Assembly: GCA_021779855.1 (NCBI GenBank)
Contig: JAJXZW010000013.1
Location: 1-61,770, forward strand
Reading direction: 5' to 3'
DNA length: 61,770 nucleotides
Source of the DNA: Actinomycetes bacterium
GTDB lineage: Bacteria; Actinomycetota; Acidimicrobiia; Acidimicrobiales; RAAP-2
Shown in pieces: positions 8,309 to 15,912 of the stretch. The position numbers and the translations under genes are program-made. Position 1 is the first letter of the stretch. The number at the start of each line of letters is the position of its first letter. The notes below the pieces were generated by a model, which searched no databases, was not told the origin of the DNA, and saw only the letters and a list, made by a program, of their open reading frames with translations.

Positions 8309-8890
8309 GTGGTCGACCAGCCCCGGGTCGAGCGGCTCGTGCGCGAGCTCCTCGAGGCCCTCGGGGAGGACCCCGAGCGCGACGGGCTGCTCGAGACGCC
8401 CCGCCGGGTCGCCGACATGTACGTCGAGCTCTTCGAGGGCGTCGAGGCCGACCCGGGTGAGCACCTGCGGGTCACCTTCGAGGTCGGCCACGACGAGATG
8501 GTCCTGCTGCGCGACATCCCCTTCGTCTCGCTGTGCGAGCACCACCTCGTCCCCTTCGTCGGCCACGCCCACGTCGCCTACCTGCCCGGACCCGACGGCC
8601 GGATTACCGGGCTGTCCAAGCTGGCCCGCCTCGTCGAGGGCTACGCCCGCCGGCTCCAGGTCCAAGAGCGCATGACGACCGAGATCGCCGAGGCCATCGA
8701 GCGCGAGCTGGCGCCGCGGGGCTCGATCGTCCTGCTCGAGGCCGAGCACTTCTGCATGACCATGCGCGGGGTGAAGAAGCCCGGGATCACCACGGTGACC
8801 TCCGCGGTTCGCGGGGTCTTCCGGGACGACGTCGCGTACCGCGCCGAGGCGCTGCAGTTCGTCACGCCGCGCCGGGGCCCGTGGCGCTAA
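8309..8890 (+). CDS. folE: GTP cyclohydrolase I
   Basis: First step of folate synthesis: GTP to 7,8-dihydroneopterin triphosphate. The 193-residue protein shows the complete family pattern: [12 protein letters not shown], the zinc-binding [40 protein letters not shown], the second zinc Cys in [16 protein letters not shown], and the C-terminal F(R)DD segment. GTG start at 8309. The 3' end overlaps folP by 10 bases. Confidence 0.94.
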   Translation: MVDQPRVERLVRELLEALGEDPERDGLLETPRRVADMYVELFEGVEADPGEHLRVTFEVGHDEMVLLRDIPFVSLCEHHLVPFVGHAHVAYLPGPDGRITGLSKLARLVEGYARRLQVQERMTTEIAEAIERELAPRGSIVLLEAEHFCMTMRGVKKPGITTVTSAVRGVFRDDVAYRAEALQFVTPRRGPWR

Positions 8891-9687
8891 CGCCCGGCGT
8901 CATGGGCGTCGTCAACGTGACGCCCGACTCCTTCTACCCCGCCTCGCGCACGGCGGCCGTCGACGAGGCGCTCGCGCGGGGCCGGTCGCACCTCGCCGAC
9001 GGTGCCGACCTCCTCGACGTCGGGGGGGAGTCGTCCCGGCCCGGGGCCGAGCCCGTCGCCGAGGCCGAGGAGGCCCGGCGCGTGCTCCCGGTCCTCGAGC
9101 GCCTGGCCGAGCTCGCCACCGTGTCCGTCGACACCACCAAGGCGCGCGTCGCGCGCGACGCGATGGCCGCGGGCGCGCGGATCGTGAACGACGTCTCGGG
9201 CACCCTCTACCGGGTCGCCGGGGAGCGGGGGGCCGGCTACGTGGCGATGCACCGCCGGGGCGACGCGCGCACGATGCAGGTCGACCCCCGCTACGAGGAC
9301 GTGGTCGGCGAGGTGCTCGCCCACCTCGACGGCCTGGCGGGTCGGGCGCGCGCGGCCGGGGTCGGCGCGCTGTGGCTCGATCCGGGGATCGGCTTCGGCA
9401 AGACGACGGCCCACAACCTCTCCCTGCTCGCCCACCTCGACGACCTCGTGGCCCTGGCCGAGCGCCACGAGGCCGGCGTGCTCGTCGGCACCAGCCGCAA
9501 GCGCTTCCTCGGTGAGCTCGGTCCCGCCCCGCTGGGCGTGGACGACCGGCTCGAGGGCTCGGTAGCGACCGAGGCCTGGTGCCTGGTGCACGGGGCCGCC
9601 GTCATCCGGGTGCACGACGTGCGCGCGGCCGTCCAGCTGCGCGACCTCCTCTCGCGCCCTCCCGAGGCGGTGGCCCCGTGCCGATAA
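8881..9687 (+). CDS. folP: Dihydropteroate synthase
   Basis: Condenses p-aminobenzoate with dihydropterin pyrophosphate; the sulfonamide target. The 268-residue protein contains [58 protein letters not shown] and the late GTSRKRFLG and IRVHDV motifs. GTG 8881 is chosen because the conserved core begins at once and the start overlaps the folE end. The usual NxD spacing is intact, so it should be active. Confidence 0.93.
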   Translation: MALTPGVMGVVNVTPDSFYPASRTAAVDEALARGRSHLADGADLLDVGGESSRPGAEPVAEAEEARRVLPVLERLAELATVSVDTTKARVARDAMAAGARIVNDVSGTLYRVAGERGAGYVAMHRRGDARTMQVDPRYEDVVGEVLAHLDGLAGRARAAGVGALWLDPGIGFGKTTAHNLSLLAHLDDLVALAERHEAGVLVGTSRKRFLGELGPAPLGVDDRLEGSVATEAWCLVHGAAVIRVHDVRAAVQLRDLLSRPPEAVAPCR

Positions 9688-10187
9688 GGGGCAAGTGGGC
9701 CGCCGGCATCGAGCCGAGGGGCTTCACGTGGGTCTACCGCGGCGCCTTCGCGGTGGCCGAGCGGCCGGGCGGCGCGGTGGGCGTGCACCGTCAGGTCCGC
9801 CGCGACGAGGAGCTCCTGTGGCTCAAGCACCAGGGGTTCTCGCGCGTCGTGACGGTGGCCGCCGACGTGCCCACACCCTCGGTCTACGGCGAGCACGGCC
9901 TCAGTCTCGGCCACTACGCGATGCGCGCCGGCGCCGTGCAGAGGGACGTGCTCGCCGCCTGCTACGGCGACCTCGCGCGCTGCCTGGGCGCCGGCACGGT
10001 GGTCCTGCTCCACGACGACGAGGTCTCCGACCGGCTGCTCGGAGTCGTGGCGGGCTTCCTCGTGTGGTCGGGGCGCGCCCCCACCGTCCCCGCCTCGCTC
10101 ACGGCCGTCGAGCGGCTCTTCCGCCGCTCGGTCGGGCCCGAGGGCCGGGGCGTCCTCTTCGACCTCCCCGGGGCCGGGCGTGCGTGA
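9678..10187 (+). CDS. Phosphatase-fold-like protein lacking the catalytic cysteine, in the folate operon
   Basis: A 169-residue protein I cannot assign to a named family. Its layout resembles dual-specificity/tyrosine phosphatases: an early QVRRDEELLWLKHQGFSRVV segment, then VVLLHDDEVSDRLLGVVAGF at about 108-127. That aligns by eye with the P-loop HCxxGxxR plus following helix, but the Cys position is Asp and the loop Gly is absent. If this reading is right it is a pseudo-phosphatase. GTG 9678 overlaps folP by 10 bases and the end overlaps folB by eight, so it is locked into the folate operon. A missing operon function such as the dihydroneopterin triphosphate dephosphorylation step is tempting, but the lost Cys argues against Cys-based catalysis. 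Confidence 0.6.
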   Translation: MPIRGKWAAGIEPRGFTWVYRGAFAVAERPGGAVGVHRQVRRDEELLWLKHQGFSRVVTVAADVPTPSVYGEHGLSLGHYAMRAGAVQRDVLAACYGDLARCLGAGTVVLLHDDEVSDRLLGVVAGFLVWSGRAPTVPASLTAVERLFRRSVGPEGRGVLFDLPGAGRA

Positions 10188-10542
10188 CGTCATCGAGGTG
10201 AGGGGTCTGCGCGTCTCGGCGGTCGTCGGGGTGCTGGCCGAGGAGCGCCTGCGTCCCCAACCCCTCGGGCTCGACCTCGACCTGGTACGGCCCTTCGAGG
10301 CCGCCGCCATGAACGACGACCTGGACGAGACGACCAGCTACGCCGTGGTGATCGCCCTCGTCGAGTCGGTGGTGCGCACGAGTGAGTTCTTGCTGCTCGA
10401 GACGCTGGCCCACCGAGTGGCCCGCGAGGTCCTGGCCCTCGACCCGGCGATCGCCGAGGTGACCGTCGCAGTGCGCAAGCTCCGTCCCCCGATCCCCCAG
10501 GACGCCGACACGGTGGGTGTGCGCACGACCCTCGCGCGCTGA
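10180..10542 (+). CDS. folB: Dihydroneopterin aldolase
   Basis: Cleaves dihydroneopterin to 6-hydroxymethyl-dihydropterin and glycolaldehyde. The 120-residue protein has the family signatures: IEVRGLRVSAVVGVLAEER at the start, DDLDETTSYAVV in the middle, LETLAHRVA, and VTVAVRKLRPPIPQD with the catalytic Lys near the end. GTG start at 10180 within the preceding gene; the stop overlaps the folK ATG. Confidence 0.93.
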   Translation: MRDVIEVRGLRVSAVVGVLAEERLRPQPLGLDLDLVRPFEAAAMNDDLDETTSYAVVIALVESVVRTSEFLLLETLAHRVAREVLALDPAIAEVTVAVRKLRPPIPQDADTVGVRTTLAR

Positions 10543-11006
10543 TGCGCGCGTACCTCTCGCTCGGCTCGAACGTGGGGGACCGCCGCGCCCACCTCGAGGG
10601 CGCCCTCGCCACCGTGGCGGCGGGCGATCCCTTCCGGGTCTCGTCGGTCTACGTGACCGAGCCGGTCGGCGGCGTGGCCCAGGACGACTTCTGGAACCTC
10701 GTCGTGGAGCTCGAGACGACCGCGGACCCCCACGAGCTGCTCGCGCGCGCGCGCCGCGCCGAGGCCGCCGCCCACCGCACGCGCGAGGTCCGCTGGGGGC
10801 CGCGCACGCTCGACGTCGACGTGCTGCTCGTCGGGGACGCGGTGGTCGACGAGCCCGAGCTGACGGTGCCCCACCCGCGACTGGGCGAGCGGGCCTTCGT
10901 CCTGGTTCCCCTGGCCGAGCTAGCCCCCGAGCTCGTCACCGACGACCAACTGGCCACCGCCGTCGGCCGGGTCGAGCGACTGGGTACACTCGAGACGTTG
11001 CGCTAG
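10542..11006 (+). CDS. folK: 2-amino-4-hydroxy-6-hydroxymethyldihydropteridine pyrophosphokinase
   Basis: Transfers pyrophosphate from ATP to the pterin made by FolB, supplying FolP. The 154-residue protein opens with LSLGSNVGDRR and contains DFWNLVVELET, the RWGPRTLDVDVLLVGD active-site region and the VPHPRLGERAFVLVPLAEL tail. All are typical HPPK motifs. It ends the folate set; a 38-base gap precedes the next gene. Confidence 0.93.
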   Translation: MRAYLSLGSNVGDRRAHLEGALATVAAGDPFRVSSVYVTEPVGGVAQDDFWNLVVELETTADPHELLARARRAEAAAHRTREVRWGPRTLDVDVLLVGDAVVDEPELTVPHPRLGERAFVLVPLAELAPELVTDDQLATAVGRVERLGTLETLR

Positions 11007-11044
11007 TCCGAACGGCACCCTCGGGGCCGGAACGGGGGGACGCC

Positions 11045-11752
11045 ATGCAGATCGCCGTCGTGGGCGCCGGCCGGGCCGGCACCGCCTTCAACCTCGCCCT
11101 CGCGCGCGCGGGCCACCGCGTGCGCCTGGTTCACCACGACGAGCTCGCCGACGCGCTGCCGGCCGACCTCGTGCTCTTGTGCGTGCCCGACGGGGCCCTC
11201 GCCGAGGTCGCGGCCGCCCTGCCCGTGGGCGGCCACGTCGTCGCTCACGTCGCCGGGAGCCGAGGCCTCGAGGAACTCGCGCCCCACGCGCGCCGCGCGC
11301 TGCTCCACCCGCTGGCGGCCCTGCCCGAGGCCGAGGTGGGAGCCGCGCGCCTCGTGGGCGCGCGCTACAGCGTGGCCGGCGACGAGGTGGCGCTCGCGCT
11401 CGTCGAGAGCCTGTCGGGCACGGCCGTCTTCGTCGAGCCGTCGCGGCGGGCCGCGTACCACGCGGCCGCCGCGGTCGCGGCGAACCACACCGTCGCCCTG
11501 CTCGGGCACGTCGAGGCGCTCGCCCGCGCCGCCGGCCTGGAGCTGGTCGACTACCTGGGCCTCGTCGCCCAGGCCGTAGAGGACGTCGCCACCCTCGGGG
11601 TCGATCGGGCCCTCACGGGTCCCGCGTCGCGCAACGACGTCGCCACGGTCGACAAGCATCTCGAGGCGATCCCGGCGGGCGAGCGCCCGACCTACGTGGC
11701 GCTGGCGCGAGCCGCCTTCGACATCGCCGAGCGACGCCGCGCCACGGTCTAG
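11045..11752 (+). CDS. Rossmann-like and DUF2520 domain protein
   Basis: A 235-residue NAD(P)-binding protein: GAGRAGTAF at residues 7-15 is a dinucleotide-binding loop, the first half is Rossmann-like, and the C-terminal half carries the DUF2520 hallmark GPASRNDVATVDKHLEAI. The fold is related to ketopantoate and pyrroline-carboxylate reductases, but the substrate is unknown. It ends exactly where panC begins, as its homologue does in mycobacteria, so a role in pantothenate supply (for example ketopantoate reduction) is a reasonable inference only. ATG 11045; no close upstream ribosome site other than GGGGGA. Confidence 0.8.
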   Translation: MQIAVVGAGRAGTAFNLALARAGHRVRLVHHDELADALPADLVLLCVPDGALAEVAAALPVGGHVVAHVAGSRGLEELAPHARRALLHPLAALPEAEVGAARLVGARYSVAGDEVALALVESLSGTAVFVEPSRRAAYHAAAAVAANHTVALLGHVEALARAAGLELVDYLGLVAQAVEDVATLGVDRALTGPASRNDVATVDKHLEAIPAGERPTYVALARAAFDIAERRRATV

Positions 11753-12592
11753 ATGCGCGTTCTCAAGCGCCTCGACGAGTGGCGGGCCTTCGCTGAGGGT
11801 CTGCGCCGAGGGGGCCGCACCGTGGGCCTGGTGCCCACCATGGGGGCCCTGCACGCCGGGCACCGGGCGCTCGTCGACGCGGCCCGTCGGCGCGGGGACG
11901 CGGTCGTGGTGACCCTCTTTGTCAACCCCCGCCAGTTCGACGACCCGGCCGACCTCGCGCGCTACCCCCGCACGCCGGCCGCGGACCTGGCCCTGGTGCT
12001 GGAGGCGGGGGCCGATCTCCTGGTCGAGCCGACCGTGGAGGCGATGTGGCCCCGTGGGGACCGGAGCGTCACGGTGAGCGCCGGTGACCTCGCACGCCGC
12101 TTCGAGGGCCGGGACCGGCCGGGTCACTTCGACGGCGTGGCCAGCGTGGTGACCAAGCTCTTCGCCGTGACCGGGCCGTGCCGGGCCTACTTCGGCGAGA
12201 AGGACTACCAGCAGCTGTGCGTCGTGCGCGCCCTCACGGCCGACCTCGGCTTCGACGTCGAGGTGGTCGGGGTGCCCCTGCAGCGCGACCCCGACGGCCT
12301 CGCGCTCTCGAGCCGCAACGCGCGCCTCAGCCCGACGGGACGGGCCCGTGCCCTGGGCCTCTCACGCGCCCTGGCCGCCGCGGCCGCCGGGGTGGCCCCG
12401 GCGTCGACGCTGGGAGAGCGGATGCGCGTGGTGATGGAGGACGCCGGCGTCGAGGTCGCCTACGCCGAGGTCGTCGACCCGGCGACCCTCGGGCCGCTCG
12501 ACGACGACGCCGCCGGGCCCGCACGGGCGCTCGTGGCCGGGGTCGTCGAGGGCGTGCGCCTGATCGACAACGGGCCGGTGGAGGTGGGCTGA
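11753..12592 (+). CDS. panC: Pantothenate synthetase
   Basis: ATP-dependent condensation of pantoate and beta-alanine. The 279-residue protein has the adenylation motifs VPTMGALHAGH (about 27-37), VTLFVNPRQF, RDRPGHFDGV, FGEKDYQQL, RDPDGLALSSRNARLS, all in the expected order. The ATG abuts the upstream stop and the stop overlaps coaX. panD, which in mycobacteria sits between panC and coaX, is absent, so beta-alanine must come from a gene elsewhere. Confidence 0.94.
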   Translation: MRVLKRLDEWRAFAEGLRRGGRTVGLVPTMGALHAGHRALVDAARRRGDAVVVTLFVNPRQFDDPADLARYPRTPAADLALVLEAGADLLVEPTVEAMWPRGDRSVTVSAGDLARRFEGRDRPGHFDGVASVVTKLFAVTGPCRAYFGEKDYQQLCVVRALTADLGFDVEVVGVPLQRDPDGLALSSRNARLSPTGRARALGLSRALAAAAAGVAPASTLGERMRVVMEDAGVEVAYAEVVDPATLGPLDDDAAGPARALVAGVVEGVRLIDNGPVEVG

Positions 12593-13425
12593 TGCTCTTG
12601 GCGATGGACGTGGGCAACACCGAGACGCTGATCGGGCTCTTCGGGGAGGACGGCCTCGACAGTCCCGACGCGATGGGCTTCGCCCGGGCCTCGGGCGAGC
12701 ACGGACTCGCCTACCACTGGCGCACGGCGACGGCCTCGTCGCGCACGCCCGACGAGCACGCGGTCACCCTCACCCAGCTGCTCGACCTGGAGGGCCTCGA
12801 CCTGCGCACCGCGGTATCGGCCATCGCGGTGTGCTCCTCGGTGCCGATGGTCACGACCCAGCTGCGCCGCATGGCGGGGCGGTGGTTCGCCGACCGGCCC
12901 CTCACGGTCATGGGTCCGGGCACCAAGAGCGGCATGCCGATCCTGTACGAGAACCCCCGCGACGTCGGCGCTGACCGGATCGCCGACGCGGTGGGCGCCT
13001 ACGACCTCTATCCGGGGGCACTGGTGGTCGTCGACATGGGCACGGCCACCGTCTTCGACGTGGTCTCGGCCGCCGGCGAGTACCTCGGCGGCGCGATTGC
13101 GCCGGGCGTCGCGATCTCGCTCGAGGCCCTCTACGCCCACGCCTCGGCCCTCCGCTCGGTCGAGCTGGTGCGCCCGCGCTCGGTCGTGGGCCGCTCGACG
13201 GCCGAGTCGATCCAGAGCGGCGTCCTCTACGGCTTCGCCGCCCAGATCGACGGCATGGTCGAGCGGATCTGGGACGAGGTGGGCGAGTGCACCGTCATCG
13301 GCACCGGGGGGCTGGCGTCGTTCGTGGCGCCCCACACCGCGCACGTGGGCGTCGTCGAGCCGTGGCTCACCCTGCACGGAGTGCGTATCGTTCATGAGAG
13401 GAATCACCCGAAAGAGAGCCCGTGA
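12592..13425 (+). CDS. coaX: Type III pantothenate kinase
   Basis: Phosphorylates pantothenate, the committing step of coenzyme A synthesis. The 277-residue protein has the ASKHA phosphate loop AMDVGNTETLIGLF at the N-terminus, GADRIADAVGAYDLYPG with the catalytic Asp, VVDMGTATVFDVV, GGAIAPGV and the late VIGTGGLA. An insertion after the first strand (about 20-40) is longer than in many homologues. The ATG overlaps the panC stop. Confidence 0.92.
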   Translation: MLLAMDVGNTETLIGLFGEDGLDSPDAMGFARASGEHGLAYHWRTATASSRTPDEHAVTLTQLLDLEGLDLRTAVSAIAVCSSVPMVTTQLRRMAGRWFADRPLTVMGPGTKSGMPILYENPRDVGADRIADAVGAYDLYPGALVVVDMGTATVFDVVSAAGEYLGGAIAPGVAISLEALYAHASALRSVELVRPRSVVGRSTAESIQSGVLYGFAAQIDGMVERIWDEVGECTVIGTGGLASFVAPHTAHVGVVEPWLTLHGVRIVHERNHPKESP

Positions 13426-14828
13426 CCTCCCCGTACCAGTTCGCCCACGACGCCTTCGCCGCGCGGCTGCGCGAGTCCTTCGACCATCTGGCCCCCGGCG
13501 AGGAGTCGGGCGAGGTCGTCCGGGTCGCCGGTCGGGTGATGCTGCTGCGCACCCAGGGACGAGTCGCGTTCGCCACCCTGCGCGACTCCTCGGGCGAGGT
13601 CCAGCTCTTCAGCCTGGAGACCACGACCGAGGGGTACGAGGCGTTCACCCGGCTCCATCTGGGTGACTGGGTGGGGGCCATGGGCGAGGTGGTGCGCACC
13701 CGGCGCGGGGAGCTCTCGGTGAAGGTCCTCACCTGGGCCGTCCTGGCCGAGGCCCAGCGCACCTTCGGCGAGAAGTGGGCCGGGATCACCGACGTCGAGC
13801 TGCGCTACCGCCACCGTGAGGCCGACCTCTGGGCCAACGAGACGACCCGCGCGTCGCTGCGCCGGCGCAGCGAGGTGGTGCGCGCGCTGCGCGAGCACTG
13901 CTGGGCCCAGGGGTTCATGGAGGTCGAGACCCCCATCCTCAACCTGGTGCCCACCGGGGCGGCCGCGCGGCCCTTCGTCACCTTCCACAACGCGCTCAAC
14001 AGCGAGTTCTTCCTGCGCATCGCACCCGAGCTGTGGCTGAAGCGGCTCGTGGTCGGGGGCTTCGAGCGCGTCTTCGAGCTGGGGCGAGTGTTCCGCAACG
14101 AGGGGGTGAGCCCCCGGCACAACCCCGAGTTCACGATGCTCGAGCTCTACGCCGCCTACTGGGACTACGCCGACATGATGCGCTTCACCGAGGAGCTGGT
14201 CGCCGGCGCGGTGGCGGCCGTGCTCGGCACGACCGAGGTCGTCTACCAGGGGCGCGCCGTCTCCTTCGCCACCCCGTGGGCCCGCCGGCCCATGGCCGAG
14301 CTCGTGAGCGGGGCCCTGGGCGAGGAGGTCTCGGTGCGCACGCCCCGAGCGACCCTGGCCGAGCGCCTGGCCGAGCGGGGCGTCGAGGTGGCCGACTCCT
14401 GGGGCGCGGGCCGATGCGTCCTCGAGCTGTTCGAGCACCTGTGCGAGGGGGACCTGTGGGCCCCGACGTTCGTCACCGACTACCCGGTCGAGGTCTCGCC
14501 GCTCGCCCGGCGTCACCGCGGCGACCCGGAGCTCACCGAGCGCTTCGAGGCGTTCGTCACCGGTCGCGAGCTGGCCAACGGATTCTCCGAGCTCAACGAC
14601 CCCGTCGAGCAGCGGGCCCGCTTCGAGGATCAGGCCCGCCTGGCCGCGGCCGGCGAGGACGAGACCATGTCGATCGACGAGGACTACATCGCCTCGCTCG
14701 AGTGGGGCCTGCCGCCGACGGCGGGCCTCGGAGTGGGCGTCGACCGGCTGGCGATGGTCGTCGCCGACGCCGCCAACATCCGCGAGGTGATCGCCTTCCC
14801 GACGCTGAAGCCGCGCCGCGACGGCTGA
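13422..14828 (+). CDS. lysS: Lysyl-tRNA synthetase, class II
   Basis: Charges tRNA-Lys. The 468-residue protein has an OB-fold anticodon-binding N-terminus (VRVAGRVMLLRTQGRVAF), motif 2 region FELGRVFRNEGVSPRHNPEFTMLE and motif 3 GLGVGVDRLAMVVADAANIREV. It is somewhat shorter at the N-terminus than E. coli LysS because the leading helix is trimmed. GTG 13422 overlaps the coaX stop. It ends convergently, four bases from the stop of the polyprenyl synthase, leaving no room for a separate terminator. Confidence 0.94.
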   Translation: MTSPYQFAHDAFAARLRESFDHLAPGEESGEVVRVAGRVMLLRTQGRVAFATLRDSSGEVQLFSLETTTEGYEAFTRLHLGDWVGAMGEVVRTRRGELSVKVLTWAVLAEAQRTFGEKWAGITDVELRYRHREADLWANETTRASLRRRSEVVRALREHCWAQGFMEVETPILNLVPTGAAARPFVTFHNALNSEFFLRIAPELWLKRLVVGGFERVFELGRVFRNEGVSPRHNPEFTMLELYAAYWDYADMMRFTEELVAGAVAAVLGTTEVVYQGRAVSFATPWARRPMAELVSGALGEEVSVRTPRATLAERLAERGVEVADSWGAGRCVLELFEHLCEGDLWAPTFVTDYPVEVSPLARRHRGDPELTERFEAFVTGRELANGFSELNDPVEQRARFEDQARLAAAGEDETMSIDEDYIASLEWGLPPTAGLGVGVDRLAMVVADAANIREVIAFPTLKPRRDG

Positions 14829-14832
14829 CCCG

Positions 14833-15810
14833 CTAGTAGGCGGGGAGGTCCTCGAGGAGCGAGGCGATGAAGGCGCCGAAGGCGTCGCGCAGCGTCGCGC
14901 TGCCCACCGCGGTGAGCGCCCGCAGGGCCTGGTCGAGGAAGTCGTGCGCGGTGTCGATCGTGCGCGCGATGCCGTCGGTGGCCACCACGAGCTTGCGGGC
15001 GCGCTCGCGCTCGTCGTCGCTGAGGACCCGCCCCAGGAGGGCGCGCAGCTCGTCGCCGCGGGCCGGGTCCTCCAGGGCGAAGAGCGTCGGGAGGTTGTAG
15101 ATGCCCTCGGTCAGGTCCTGGCCGGCCGGCTTGCCGAGCTGGTTGTTGACCGCCGTGAGGTCCAGCACGTCGTCGCGTAGCTGGTAGACCATCCCGAAGC
15201 AGCGACCGAACTCGGTGAGCGCGTCGCGCTCGGCGTCGGCGTGCGCGGCGGTCATCGCGCCCATGCGGCAGCTGCTGGCCATGAGGGCCGCCGTCTTGCC
15301 CTCGATGGCCTCGAAGTAGTCGGTGGGGGAGCGCTCGAGGCTGAAGGCCGTGCGCACCTCGCTGGTCTGGCCTCGGGTCAGCCACGCCAGCGTCGAGGCC
15401 ATGAGGCTGGCGGTGGCGGCGCCGAGGTCGGCGGCGATGCCGGCCGAGCGGGCCATGAGGTAGTCACCGGCGACGATCGCGATGAGGTTGCCGTAGCGGG
15501 CGTTCACGCTCTCCACGTTGCGCCGGATGACGGCCTCGTCCATCACGTCGTCGTGGTAGAGCGACGCCAGGTGCATCAGCTCGAGTGCGGCCCCGCCCAT
15601 GAGGTCCTCCCGGGTGGCGCGGCGCTCGCCGCCGGTGGCCGAGGCGACGGCGAGCAGGGGGCGCAGCCGCTTGCCGCCGGCGCGCAGCAGGTGCGTCGTG
15701 ACCGTGTCGAGGTACGGGTCGCCCAGCACGACCGACTCGGTGAGCAGGTCCTCGAGCAGGGCCATGTCCCGGTCGAGGCCGGGCAGGGCGAGCAGCGGCG
15801 ACGAATCCAC
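14833..15810 (-). CDS. Polyprenyl diphosphate synthase
   Basis: Chain-elongating trans-prenyltransferase of 325 residues that would make a long-chain isoprenoid diphosphate for menaquinone. Family regions: GGKRLRPLL, the first Asp-rich motif in LYHDDVMDEA, GNLIAIVAGDYLMARS, EGKTAALMASSCRMGA and the second motif YQLRDDVLDLT. The residues before the first motif (LASLYHDD) suit a long-chain synthase. GTG 15810; TATGGT lies six bases upstream. In mycobacteria this place holds lsr2, so the gene is an insertion into the conserved block on the opposite strand. Confidence 0.88.
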   Translation of the reverse strand: MDSSPLLALPGLDRDMALLEDLLTESVVLGDPYLDTVTTHLLRAGGKRLRPLLAVASATGGERRATREDLMGGAALELMHLASLYHDDVMDEAVIRRNVESVNARYGNLIAIVAGDYLMARSAGIAADLGAATASLMASTLAWLTRGQTSEVRTAFSLERSPTDYFEAIEGKTAALMASSCRMGAMTAAHADAERDALTEFGRCFGMVYQLRDDVLDLTAVNNQLGKPAGQDLTEGIYNLPTLFALEDPARGDELRALLGRVLSDDERERARKLVVATDGIARTIDTAHDFLDQALRALTAVGSATLRDAFGAFIASLLEDLPAY

Positions 15811-15880
15811 CCTTCCACCATAGAGGGTGCGTAATCGCTGCTCCGAGGGGCTCGTCCCCCCCGCAAACGGCGACCATTAC

Positions 15881-15893
15881 ACTGACTTTCAGT
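15881..15893. promoter_or_regulatory. Inverted repeat upstream of clpC
   Basis: ACTGA-CTT-TCAGT is a perfect 5-bp inverted repeat with a 3-base spacer, ending 19 bases before the clpC start, in a locally AT-richer stretch. It could be an operator or part of the core promoter for clpC. It does not match CtsR, HspR (HAIR) or ClgR sites as I know them. Confidence 0.35.
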
Positions 15894-15912
15894 CGATAGT
15901 TAGGACGAAGAA

